NCBI RefSeq assembly: GCF_046237625.1
Contig: NZ_CP143545.1
Coordinates: 496,001 to 560,000 of the forward strand
Direction: 5' to 3'
DNA length: 64,000 bases
From: Paraperibacillus esterisolvens
GTDB taxonomy: Bacteria > Bacillota > Bacilli > Bacillales > DSM-1321
Shown: in pieces, positions 1 to 7,259 of the stretch
How the letters are laid out: every line of letters begins with the position of its first letter
Position numbering within the stretch: position 1 is the stretch's first letter
Notes under the pieces: generated by a model
Database searches by the model: none
Seen by the model: only the letters and a program-made list of their open reading frames with translations
What the model was told of the DNA's origin: nothing
Program-made: the position numbers and the translations under genes

Positions 1-1
1 A

Positions 2-520
2 TCGGTTATTGACCAGATCACGCTGGATGAATTCGCGATGTTCGGCTTTTCTCGGGGTGTCTCTTATACACTCGCCTATGCTCTAAAGCATAAGGAAAAG
101 GTGAAGGGCCTGATACTCGGGGATTATCCGGCTGTTCATGAGAGCATCCAGGAGGGCTGGTCCGATATGATTGCCGCTCTGCCCGAATGGAGGGGGAAGC
201 CCATTCTGCAGCGTCTCTCCCTTGACACCCTGCGCCGCATCGAAGAGGAATCTGGTGAAACCTCCCCGATGGGCAATCTGGAGGATTTCACCTGCCCGGT
301 ACTGATTATCCGCGGCGGCAGGGAAGGAGCCCTGCTGTCAGATGAGGATGTTGAAAGCTATCTGAACGAAGTTCCCAATGCAAGGTTTATGGAGTTGGAT
401 ACAAGCGGGGGGAATTTATTTCCGGACAATGAAGAATTCGCCCGGACAATTCAGGAGTTTTTTGAGGAAGCCGGCAGCTGCGGCGATGATTCCGGTAAAA
501 GAGAGGAAATCGGGTCATAA
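2..520 (+). CDS. alpha/beta hydrolase (5' end outside window)
   Basis: This is the C-terminal part of an alpha/beta-hydrolase fold enzyme; the reading frame is open back to the window edge, so the start lies outside. The nucleophile elbow G-F-S-R-G is read at about bases 41-55, with the serine as likely nucleophile. A strand followed by an acidic residue (VLIIRGG, then EDVE) fits the part of the fold that carries the catalytic Asp. No classical late histidine motif is obvious; the tail ends GNLFPDNEEFARTIQEFFEE, where a His would be expected near GGN. The substrate cannot be told. The next gene begins 36 bases downstream on the same strand. Confidence 0.8.
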   Translation, partial: SVIDQITLDEFAMFGFSRGVSYTLAYALKHKEKVKGLILGDYPAVHESIQEGWSDMIAALPEWRGKPILQRLSLDTLRRIEEESGETSPMGNLEDFTCPVLIIRGGREGALLSDEDVESYLNEVPNARFMELDTSGGNLFPDNEEFARTIQEFFEEAGSCGDDSGKREEIGS

Positions 521-555
521 TTGGAATATGATCAAAATGTTGGACGGGGGATATT

Positions 556-1869
556 ATGCTGCGTAAAAAAGCTGAAGCAAAAATCAAAACAAATTTTTGG
601 GTCATGCCTGCCCTATACGGAGCGGGTGCTTTCGTGCTTGCAGTCTTGAGCGTGCTCCTCGAGCAGGTTCTGTCCGACTATGAAGGGGTCAAAGGGATGA
701 TTCCATCCTTCCTTTTTGTGGACAAGGAGCTGGCCCAGACGATATTGAGCGCCATTTCGACATCACTGCTTACCATGACGACCATTACCTTTTCCTCGGT
801 CCTTGTCGTGCTGACCACGTTCCTTGCCCAGTTTTCACCGCGCACCCTGCAGAACTTCATCAACGACTCGAAAACACAGCTTGTACTCGGTACATTCATC
901 GGCGGCTATGTCTATTCACTCCTGCTGCTCAGCCAGATTAAAGGCCGAGAAGTGGAAAATACGTTCATCCTGCCGGCGCTGGCCATCGTTGTGGCGTTTA
1001 TCTGTCTTGCCATGTTTGTATTCCTGATTCATCATGTAACCGATTGGATCAAGGTGGGGAACGTCGTCTCAAGCATTACGACCGAAACGCTCGATTCTAT
1101 TAAAAAGCACAACCAGGAGCAGCATCCAGGCAGAGAGGCGGCGAAAGAAGCCCAAGAGCTTAAGGCAGAAGAGGCTTTCGGCATCAAAAGCAGCAAGCGG
1201 GGCTATATTGAATATGCCGACATCGAAGCGATGGTCCGTATGGCATCAGAGCAGGACATCGTTGTGCGTTTTGAGAAAAGCCTCGGGAATTATGTGGATG
1301 TTGATACCCCGCTCTTGAAAGTTTGGAACAGCCGGGAAAACTTCGATGAATCCAGGCTGCTTAATCTTATGATGATCTCGTCCAGGCAGGAAGTGATTCA
1401 GGGTGTTGAATTTGGCATCCAAAAGCTGGTGGAGGTGGCGCTGAGGGGCATCGCTCCGGGGAAAAATGATCCAGAGACCGCCATCAACTGCATTGAGCAT
1501 CTGTCACAGATCCTCATTAAGATCGGCAAAAACTATGAACCGAATCCGTATTATTGCGATAGTGAGGGGAAGGTGCGGGTCATTATCGAAAAGCCCCAGT
1601 TTGCGGACTTCCTTTATGACAGCTTCTATCAAATCAGGCATTATGGGAAGGCGGACGTCTCTGTTATGGCAAGCATCCTTGAAGCTCTGACACTTGTGGC
1701 AGAAACCAATGTAGAAAATATTAAGGAGTCAGTTTGGGATTTTTCTGGGTATATCGTAGAAGGAATTCAGCAGCAGGAATGGCTCCAGCTGGATAAACGC
1801 CACCTGAACCAAAAGCTGTCAAGGATGGCGGCAGCGTGCGGAAGGCCGGCCGGGGAGATTGCTATATGA
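556..1869 (+). CDS. DUF2254 family membrane protein
   Basis: Predicted integral membrane protein of 437 residues, the usual length of the DUF2254 family. Four hydrophobic segments lie in the first 165 residues (about 12-35, 62-85, 107-127 and 135-157), followed by a long soluble cytoplasmic part with the conserved GIAPGKNDPETAINCIEHL region. The start is set by GGACGGGGG followed by ATATT and ATG. Function of the family is not established. It shares a strand with the preceding hydrolase but ends in a strong terminator of its own, so the two may form a short transcription unit. Confidence 0.85.
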   Translation: MLRKKAEAKIKTNFWVMPALYGAGAFVLAVLSVLLEQVLSDYEGVKGMIPSFLFVDKELAQTILSAISTSLLTMTTITFSSVLVVLTTFLAQFSPRTLQNFINDSKTQLVLGTFIGGYVYSLLLLSQIKGREVENTFILPALAIVVAFICLAMFVFLIHHVTDWIKVGNVVSSITTETLDSIKKHNQEQHPGREAAKEAQELKAEEAFGIKSSKRGYIEYADIEAMVRMASEQDIVVRFEKSLGNYVDVDTPLLKVWNSRENFDESRLLNLMMISSRQEVIQGVEFGIQKLVEVALRGIAPGKNDPETAINCIEHLSQILIKIGKNYEPNPYYCDSEGKVRVIIEKPQFADFLYDSFYQIRHYGKADVSVMASILEALTLVAETNVENIKESVWDFSGYIVEGIQQQEWLQLDKRHLNQKLSRMAAACGRPAGEIAI

Positions 1870-1870
1870 A

Positions 1871-1902
1871 AGAAAGCCACCCTCAATTGCGGGTGGCTTT
1901 CT
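1871..1902. terminator. bidirectional terminator between DUF2254 and yugN-like genes
   Basis: A 12-bp perfect stem (AGAAAGCCACCC / GGGTGGCTTTCT) with an 8-nt loop lies between two convergent genes; A- and T-rich flanks on the stem allow it to act in both directions. Confidence 0.8.
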
Positions 1903-1907
1903 CGTCT

Positions 1908-2324
1908 TTAGACGCTGTGCTGTCCCTCGAGTGCCTCTTCTACCTTCTGCATGATGGCCATTGCCTCTTCCTTGAATTCCTCAGGGAACGGTGCATCCTT
2001 ATTCTCAGGAGACTTGAACTGATTCAGACCGGTAGCCGCACCAGCATCCCCTTCATCATCCACTTCAGTCTTAAACTGGTGGTCGAGCAGGAACGGCGTC
2101 CCGATCATTACCGCGGCCCGGTCATCCTCAAGCGAATCGCCCATGGACTGAAGCGGGATCCGCAAGTACTGCTGATCGCCATGCAGGTCTCCCATCATAT
2201 AATCGAGATGAGCGTGATCGTATTCCCAGCCGCCACCGACCACAAAACCGATCGGCTCAAGCGCTTTCTTCAGCGTACTGAGCGGAAGCTGCTTCCCGTC
2301 TATCGGAGAATCAATCTTAATCAT
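1908..2324 (-). CDS. YugN-like family protein
   Basis: A 138-residue soluble protein that matches the Bacillaceae YugN-like family: MIKIDSPIDGKQLPLSTLKK at the start, then GGGWEYDHAHLDYMMG and a QYLRIPLQ strand. The family has no known biochemical role. The ATG is preceded by GAGG eight bases away on the minus strand. It converges with the DUF2254 gene and shares its terminator. The 635-bp region upstream of its start holds the first of the 21-nt periodic repeat arrays. Confidence 0.85.
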   Translation of the reverse strand: MIKIDSPIDGKQLPLSTLKKALEPIGFVVGGGWEYDHAHLDYMMGDLHGDQQYLRIPLQSMGDSLEDDRAAVMIGTPFLLDHQFKTEVDDEGDAGAATGLNQFKSPENKDAPFPEEFKEEAMAIMQKVEEALEGQHSV

Positions 2325-2959
2325 ATTCCATGCCTCATTTCATCATAAATTTGACAGTAGCTTTATAAAATACTTTCCACGATTGGAATTGTTTCAAACA
2401 TATGGAAGGGATGGCGTCTTCGATGGGACTGGTGTGAGATTGCTAGAGTCCTGTTTTGGTTCTCCGAATAACAAAAATCATGAAAAAGTGAACCAAACCC
2501 CCAGATTTTAATCATTTTTCAAGAAAATCCTGCTTGTTACGTCCTGAACGGTCCCTTCTATGAGCCGTTACTAGCCGAAGTGAACGGCTTACTCGCCGAA
2601 CTTATGATTTTACTATCCGAAATAAAAATTTACTAGCGGGAACAGGAATTTTACTATCCGAAACGGGTACTTTACTCGCCAAAACAGCCGTTTTACTCGC
2701 CGAAGGGCATTTCCACCACAAGCATGAGGCCCCAGGCGAGAATACCTCAACTATAAATATATCCCGCAGAATTTTGAAGCGGTTCGCCTCCCCAGGGAAT
2801 AGAAGGACAAGTGAGACCCCGCAGGCAAAAACGTATCCGAAAAAGCCGGGCATTTATGAGTAGTTCAGTTTTCGGGACATGCCCTCTATGGTAATCTATA
2901 ATTATCAAAATTTACCAAAATAACCCGCAGACAGCATTCCTAAAAGGAGGGTGCAACAC
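2325..2959. other. long intergenic region with inverted repeat and periodic array
   Basis: No credible gene was found here. It contains an 8-bp inverted repeat TTTGGTTC (2455-2462) / GAACCAAA (2490-2497), a lone variant of the array core (TTACGTCCTGAA, 2537-2548), and the seven-unit array at 2568-2704. Open frames through the array are products of the repeat period (21 nt is seven codons) and lack ribosome binding sites. Confidence 0.6.
2568..2704 (+). repeat. 21-nt periodic array 1 (seven units)
   Basis: Seven copies of a 12-nt core related to TTACTCGCCGAA start at 2568, 2589, 2610, 2630, 2651, 2672 and 2693, giving steps of 21, 21, 20, 21, 21 and 21. The linkers are 9 nt (once 8 nt) and unrelated to each other. 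Core variants are TTACTAGCCGAA, TTACTATCCGAA, TTACTAGCGGGA and TTACTCGCCAAA, so the variation falls at the same two or three positions. The last core is followed by GGGC, as in array 4. The function is unknown. Confidence 0.85.
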
Positions 2960-3091
2960 TTGATTAAAGTGAAAAAAGCAGAAATACAGCATATTGAAGG
3001 CATTATCTAAGTCTGCTCGGACGGTTACAGGGCCGCATACAGTAAGACACATTCGCCAGAGTACATAGAAAAAACCATCCGTGAATTTTAG
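2960..3091 (+). pseudogene. GNAT acetyltransferase N-terminal remnant
   Basis: A TTG start behind AAAGGAGG opens a frame reading MIKVKKAEIQHIEGII, which looks like the beginning of a GNAT-family N-acetyltransferase (first strand and helix). A TAA at 3008-3010 interrupts it; the same frame continues VCSDGYRAAYSKTHSPEYIE until a second stop at 3089-3091. No acetyl-CoA binding motif follows. The rest of the gene appears deleted, leaving a decayed fragment with an intact ribosome binding site. Confidence 0.6.
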
Positions 3092-3106
3092 GTATCGGGG
3101 TGAACC

Positions 3107-3295
3107 ATGAAAGAACAGGAATTGATAAGGAGCCGGATTGAAAGTGGACAAGAAGAGTGTGAGATTTGCCATTTTGTTTTAAAAGAAGGTGACGAAGTTT
3201 TTAGAACCAAACCAGAATTAGATTCGGAGTATCCGGAGTTTTATTGTCTATATTGTGTGCAAAGAAGGAACTCCAGGAATTACATGCTTGACTAA
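3107..3295 (+). CDS. small CxxC zinc-binding-like protein
   Basis: A 62-residue protein with two cysteine pairs, CEIC near residue 18-21 and CLYC near 47-50, spaced as in a small zinc ribbon or treble-clef fold. The family is not recognised. The start is chosen for GGGGTGA just upstream of ATG. It lies between an acetyltransferase remnant and a VOC gene; the stretch after it has no terminator, so it may be co-transcribed with the VOC gene. It could be a zinc-binding adaptor, but this rests only on the cysteines. Confidence 0.5.
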   Translation: MKEQELIRSRIESGQEECEICHFVLKEGDEVFRTKPELDSEYPEFYCLYCVQRRNSRNYMLD

Positions 3296-3362
3296 AGACG
3301 ACTCATTAAACCAGCAATCTGAAAGTTATAATATTATAGACAAAAAGCAAGGAGCGGGGACC

Positions 3363-3761
3363 ATGATTTTTGAAATGACTATACAAGTCCGGGTTTCTAA
3401 TTTCAAGGAAGGGTTAGAGTGGTATAACAGCCTGCTGAATAAGCAGCCGGATCTTATACCGCATGATGGATTTGCAGAGTGGGAGCTTCTTCCGGGCTGC
3501 TGGCTCCAGGTTGCAGAAGGCGTTCCTGCTGAGGGGACTGGACCACTGCGTTTAGGAACCGCTAATATTGAAGCTGAAAGAGAAAGGCTTGTGGAACAGC
3601 TTGGCATTGATTGCTTTGAAATTCAATCAAGACCAGAAGTTTCTGTTAAATGGGGGACCTTCGCAGACCCATGGGGAAATCGCCTTGGATTTTTTGAATA
3701 TCTGGATAAAAGTGAAGAAAAGGAACGGATAAAAACAGTCATAGGAGCAGTAGAAGTTTAA
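3363..3761 (+). CDS. VOC (glyoxalase/bleomycin resistance) family protein
   Basis: A 132-residue protein of the vicinal oxygen chelate superfamily. The order of elements fits one VOC module pair: a first strand FEMTIQVRV, the SNFKEGLEWYNSLL helix, and a closing strand region FADPWGNRLGFFEY typical of the family end. The start at 3363 has AAGGAGCGGGG in front of it; a longer frame starting at 3255 overlaps the preceding gene and lacks a binding site. Substrate unknown. A hairpin terminator follows directly. Confidence 0.82.
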   Translation: MIFEMTIQVRVSNFKEGLEWYNSLLNKQPDLIPHDGFAEWELLPGCWLQVAEGVPAEGTGPLRLGTANIEAERERLVEQLGIDCFEIQSRPEVSVKWGTFADPWGNRLGFFEYLDKSEEKERIKTVIGAVEV

Positions 3762-3772
3762 TTGGGCAGGAG

Positions 3773-3802
3773 AGGAACTTCGAATGGGAAGTTCCTTTTA
3801 TT
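3773..3802 (+). terminator. terminator after VOC gene
   Basis: GGAACTTC / GAAGTTCC forms an 8-bp perfect stem with a 6-nt loop followed by a T-rich run. Confidence 0.7.
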
Positions 3803-3833
3803 ATTCAGCTCAAAAGCTTACACGAAATCTACT

Positions 3834-4253
3834 TTAATCCCGCACTGCCATAAGCGAATAAGGAGCATGCGCCTTCAAAAGTGCGGCTGCACCGCCAGGT
3901 ATATACGAAAGATGTTCACTCGCAGCATCAAGCGGCATCCAAACTACCTCCCGAATTTCCTCAGGATCCTGAACGGCAGGAGTTCCTTGGATCAACTTTG
4001 CTTTGAATGTAAATAGAATGGCGTGATGATTCCGTTCCGCAAACTTTCCTTCACTGACAGCAAGAATGTGATGTGGCTCCACCCTGACACCTGTTTCTTC
4101 CCTGACCTCACGAATCACCGCTTCATGCAGCGTCTCCCCATCCTCGACCCTTCCGCCCGGCATTGTCCAAATATCCGGAAGGTTATGGACCATGAGGACG
4201 TTTTCTTCTTTTTCATCAAGGATGAATGCGTGGGCTACTTTTACTTGTATCAT
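3834..4253 (-). CDS. NUDIX hydrolase
   Basis: A 139-residue Nudix phosphohydrolase. The Nudix box is clear at about residues 34-56: GRVEDGETLHEAVIREVREE followed by TGV, matching G-x5-E-x7-R-E-U-x-E-E-x-G-U, with the metal-binding glutamates present. The substrate (nucleotide or nucleotide sugar) cannot be read from sequence. The start follows AGAGGTG on the minus strand. It lies 10 bases downstream of an unknown gene on the same strand and is probably expressed with it. Confidence 0.9.
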   Translation of the reverse strand: MIQVKVAHAFILDEKEENVLMVHNLPDIWTMPGGRVEDGETLHEAVIREVREETGVRVEPHHILAVSEGKFAERNHHAILFTFKAKLIQGTPAVQDPEEIREVVWMPLDAASEHLSYIPGGAAALLKAHAPYSLMAVRD

Positions 4254-4263
4254 TCTGCACCTC

Positions 4264-4875
4264 TTACTCTTTAAATTTTACTTCAGTCAAACTGGTGCCG
4301 GGAGGGAAGTACCGGGATACATCATTAAGATCAGCGAACCGGTGGTCATTGGAGATGCAAATGATTGAGCCGCCGTCATAGCTTACCCAGAACACTGTGT
4401 CTGCTTCACCGAGGGTGACGATTGGAGTCTTCAGATGGAGATTGCCGAACAGAGTTTGAAATCCCCTTTTCCCGCTGCTGAAAATATCGCGGTGCAGCGA
4501 CCATAAGGCAAGATTATTCATGCAGCCATTGCTATAAAGGTAAGGAAATATCACTTCGAAGTCCTTACTGTTTTTCACGACGGCCTTATAATAAAGCCCT
4601 TTTATACCAAGTTTCTCATATTGAATGTCACGGAGCTTGAAATCCTGTTCCAGATCTTCCTGGTGAAACTCATAAATCTGAAAGCAAAGATAGATGGGGA
4701 AAGAATCCAGGTGTTCCATCCACTCTGTTACGAATGGAGCGGGAATATCTTCTTCCGTAGAAGAAATATCTACAATCCATGACTTCTCCCCATCTATGGC
4801 GAAAGGAAAATAGCCGCCGGCATCCGGGTGCAGCGCTATCCAGGTTTTAGGTATAAAGCCAAGTTCCACTTCCAT
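4264..4875 (-). CDS. hypothetical protein
   Basis: A 203-residue soluble protein, family not recognised. It is rich in aromatic residues and strands (MEVELGFIPKTWIALHPDAG at the start; later DTVFWVSYDGGSIICISNDH). The internal ATG at 4873-4875 is preferred over one 51 bases earlier because GGGGAGG sits seven bases before it. It is the first gene of a two-gene minus-strand unit with the Nudix hydrolase. No signal peptide or membrane segment is seen. Confidence 0.6.
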   Translation of the reverse strand: MEVELGFIPKTWIALHPDAGGYFPFAIDGEKSWIVDISSTEEDIPAPFVTEWMEHLDSFPIYLCFQIYEFHQEDLEQDFKLRDIQYEKLGIKGLYYKAVVKNSKDFEVIFPYLYSNGCMNNLALWSLHRDIFSSGKRGFQTLFGNLHLKTPIVTLGEADTVFWVSYDGGSIICISNDHRFADLNDVSRYFPPGTSLTEVKFKE

Positions 4876-5029
4876 ATTCCAGCCTCCCCTGCAGTAAGAT
4901 AATTCCAGCGTACCATATGCATGCATTTCTTGAAACTACTCTAACCCTTACAAAATGAAGGGGGAATAGGAAAAAGAAGGATGGCAGATAATAGAGAAGA
5001 ATTTTTTCAGAATGAAGGAGGCAATTATC

Positions 5030-5218
5030 ATGAAAAAGGAACAAGGCAAACAGCCTGAATACAATACAGGCACAAAAGGAGTGGCCCAGCCATTGATGAC
5101 CACTGGCGCGGCGGAGGCAGTGCTGGACTGGAACACGGACGGCTCCAAGCTTGCGGCAAAGCCAAAGGCTGGCGAGCAGCTGACAGGTGATGAAGGAACA
5201 ACAGGCCGCATCCTTTAG
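5030..5218 (+). CDS. small hydrophilic protein, unknown
   Basis: A 62-residue, Gly/Ala/Lys-rich hydrophilic protein (begins MKKEQGKQPEYNTGTKG, ends GDEGTTGRIL) with no cysteine and no membrane segment. A perfect AAGGAGG with seven-base spacing fixes the start. The composition resembles small, unstructured Bacillus proteins made in the spore or under stress, but no family was recognised. A second tiny frame follows 29 bases downstream, and both end before a common terminator. Confidence 0.6.
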   Translation: MKKEQGKQPEYNTGTKGVAQPLMTTGAAEAVLDWNTDGSKLAAKPKAGEQLTGDEGTTGRIL

Positions 5219-5247
5219 TTGTGCAATATGGAAGAGGAGGTGAAGGT

Positions 5248-5376
5248 GTGAGAACTAAGGATAACTTCTTAGAGGGTGCAGAGAATACGAAGGACAACCA
5301 GATTTATGCGCCAGAGGATAAAGGACAGAAACAGGAATCACCGCAAACCAAGCGACCAGACACGGGACAACAGTGA
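5248..5376 (+). CDS. possible 42-residue protein
   Basis: A GTG-initiated frame of 42 residues, preceded by GAGGAGG about seven bases away, encodes a very hydrophilic Gln/Lys/Asp-rich peptide (ends PQTKRPDTGQQ). It sits between the preceding small gene and a terminator. Composition like that of its neighbour supports a real pair of small disordered proteins; the shortness keeps the call uncertain. Confidence 0.4.
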   Translation: MRTKDNFLEGAENTKDNQIYAPEDKGQKQESPQTKRPDTGQQ

Positions 5377-5384
5377 TAATCAGC

Positions 5385-5421
5385 AAAATGCTCACTCCAC
5401 GGTGGGCATTTTTCCTTTTTT
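5385..5421 (+). terminator. terminator after small-protein pair
   Basis: AATGCTCAC / GTGGGCATT forms a 9-bp stem (one G-T pair) followed by TTTTTCCTTTTTT. Confidence 0.7.
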
Positions 5422-5539
5422 AAAGAAACACATTGACCGGTCCCTGTGAAAAACGAACAGGGTTATGATAAAATCATGAGAGCTGAAAATAAAAAGGAGC
5501 GCAGAACCTTGCGCCTGACATAGAAAAGGAAGTATGTAC

Positions 5540-6910
5540 ATGAAAAGGACTGCACCAGTCTCAAAAAATGAGTTTGTGGAAGTGGTGTTCGAGGACTTGA
5601 CCCACGAAGGAGCAGGAGTTGCCAAGGTCGACGGCTATCCCCTCTTTGTCCAAGGAGCGCTGCCTGGAGAAAAGGCGAAGATTAAAGTGCTGAAGGCGAA
5701 TAAGAATTACGGCTTTGGCCGTCTGATTGAAATTTATGAGGAAAGCCCATACCGTGTGGATATCTCAGGTGTGGACCCAAGCATGTTCGGCGGCTGCCAG
5801 ATCCAGCATATGAGCTATGAGGGACAGCTGAAGTTCAAGGAAAAGCAGGTCAGGGAAGTGCTGGCGCGGATCGGCAAGCTTCAGGACGTCAAGGTCCATC
5901 CGATCATCGGCATGGACAAGCCGACTCATTACCGCAACAAAGCCCAGGTACCGGTCGGCGAGGAAGAGGGCGTACTGATCGCGGGCTTCTTCAAGCCAAG
6001 GACCCATGAAATTGTCGATGCCGCTGAAAGCATCATCCAGGACCCAGTCATAAACAAAACCGTCCAGACGGTGAAGGAAATCTTCAGCGAGCTCGGCATT
6101 CCGGCATATAATGAAGAGACACACAAAGGCGTGCTCCGCCACATCATGGCCCGCTTTGGCAGGGTCACAGGCGAGGTCATGGTCGTCATCATCACACGCA
6201 CCGCTGACCTGCCTTTTAAAGAGCGAATTATTGAAGAAATCCAGAACCGTGTGCCAAACGTAAAATCAATCATCCATAACATCAACAGCAAACGCACCAA
6301 CGTCATCTTCGGCGACACAACCAAGACCCTGTGGGGCAGCGAAGTGATCTACGACAGCATCGGCGACATCAAGTTTGCCATCTCGGCCCGCTCCTTTTAC
6401 CAGGTCAATCCAGAGCAGACCAAGGTGCTCTACGACAAAGCCCTGGAATACGCAGGTCTGACGGGTGAAGAAAACGTCATCGACGCTTACTGCGGCATCG
6501 GAACTATCTCCCTTTTCCTCGCCCAGAAAGCAAAGAAAGTTTTCGGCGTCGAAATCGTCCCGGAAGCCATAGAAGACGCAAAGCGTAATGCTGAGCTGAA
6601 TGATATTCAGAATGTAGAGTTTGCAGTGGGCGAAGCAGAAGTTGTCATTCCGAACTGGTACAGGGAAGGCAACGCTGCCGACGTCCTCGTCGTCGACCCG
6701 CCGCGAAAGGGCTGTGATGAGGCCCTGCTGCAGACCATCATTGATATGAAGCCGAAGAAGGTCGTGTATGTGTCCTGTAATCCGGCGACCCTGGCAAGAG
6801 ATTTGCGGGTGCTGGAGGATGGGGGATATAAGACGGTTGAAGTGCAGCCTGTGGATATGTTTCCGCAGACGATGCATGTGGAGTGTGTTGCGCAACTAGT
6901 ATTAAAATAA
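5540..6910 (+). CDS. rlmD: 23S rRNA (uracil-C5)-methyltransferase, RlmCD/RlmD type
   Basis: A SAM-dependent 5-methyluridine methyltransferase of the TrmA/RlmD family, 456 residues, in Bacilli usually modifying U747 and U1939 of 23S rRNA. An N-terminal TRAM RNA-binding domain (about residues 10-70) precedes the catalytic Rossmann fold, with VIDAYCGIGTISLFLA (SAM binding), DPPRKGCDEALL and the nucleophile loop VSCNPATLARDL. The second ATG (5540) is chosen because AAGGAAG is seven bases upstream. Oddity: the Fe-S cluster pattern C-x5-C-G-G-C plus a late Cys is reduced to one Cys (Cys86); the equivalents are Gly77, Phe83 and Ser164. Confidence 0.93.
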   Translation: MKRTAPVSKNEFVEVVFEDLTHEGAGVAKVDGYPLFVQGALPGEKAKIKVLKANKNYGFGRLIEIYEESPYRVDISGVDPSMFGGCQIQHMSYEGQLKFKEKQVREVLARIGKLQDVKVHPIIGMDKPTHYRNKAQVPVGEEEGVLIAGFFKPRTHEIVDAAESIIQDPVINKTVQTVKEIFSELGIPAYNEETHKGVLRHIMARFGRVTGEVMVVIITRTADLPFKERIIEEIQNRVPNVKSIIHNINSKRTNVIFGDTTKTLWGSEVIYDSIGDIKFAISARSFYQVNPEQTKVLYDKALEYAGLTGEENVIDAYCGIGTISLFLAQKAKKVFGVEIVPEAIEDAKRNAELNDIQNVEFAVGEAEVVIPNWYREGNAADVLVVDPPRKGCDEALLQTIIDMKPKKVVYVSCNPATLARDLRVLEDGGYKTVEVQPVDMFPQTMHVECVAQLVLK

Positions 6911-6931
6911 AGGAAGAAATAATCAAACAAA

Positions 6932-6985
6932 AGTGCCTGTACACAAACCCTTTCTTTCAATAAAGATTGGAGCGTGCCAGGCACT
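6932..6985. repeat. imperfect palindromic repeat with AGTGCCTG arms
   Basis: AGTGCCTG (6932-6939) and CAGGCACT (6978-6985) are perfect inverted arms around a 38-nt loop, just downstream of rlmD. There is no T-run, so it is not a standard terminator. Similar GTGCCTGGCAC-type palindromes are scattered in Bacillus genomes as I recall; a second copy was not found in this window. Confidence 0.4.
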
Positions 6986-7259
6986 GTTATTATGAAAATA
7001 AAATTCTGTCCAGATATGAGAATGCCTAATAGGCAGTTAAAGGCGGAATAATGACCGAAAATTTCTTTTACATATAGGAGCTCAGAGGCGAAATTAAAGG
7101 AAAAGAAGTATCTAGGTAACTTTTACATAAAAAATGCTTGGTGCCCATCAAGGCTCAAGCATTTTTTGTTCAGTTTAGATGTAAGAAAATCACCAGTGGG
7201 TCTAACAGCATTTTCTTGATACACATCATTAATTGGCTAGAACAATTATTTTGGTATTT
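6986..7259. other. intergenic stretch between convergent genes
   Basis: Apart from the hairpin at 7128-7168, nothing recognisable was found in this AT-rich stretch between rlmD and the minus-strand coiled-coil gene. Confidence 0.5.
7128..7168 (+). terminator. hairpin terminator downstream of rlmD
   Basis: An 11-bp perfect stem, AAAAATGCTTG / CAAGCATTTTT, with a 15-nt loop and a T-run. The A-rich 5' arm allows it to work in both directions for rlmD and the convergent gene. Confidence 0.7.

Noticed and set aside
2568..2704. CRISPR array
   Set aside because: The repeated core is only 12 nt and the linkers 8-9 nt, far below CRISPR repeat and spacer lengths, cores are not identical, and no cas gene is present.
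2602..2853. Protein-coding frame across array 1 (minus strand, Ser/Lys/Val repeats)
   Set aside because: The 21-nt period equals seven codons, so any frame without stops yields a repeat peptide; there is no ribosome binding site and the other arrays do not keep the frame because of 20-nt steps.
3255..3362. Longer N-terminus for the VOC protein
   Set aside because: The extension overlaps the preceding gene in another frame and lacks a ribosome binding site, whereas ATG 3363 has one.
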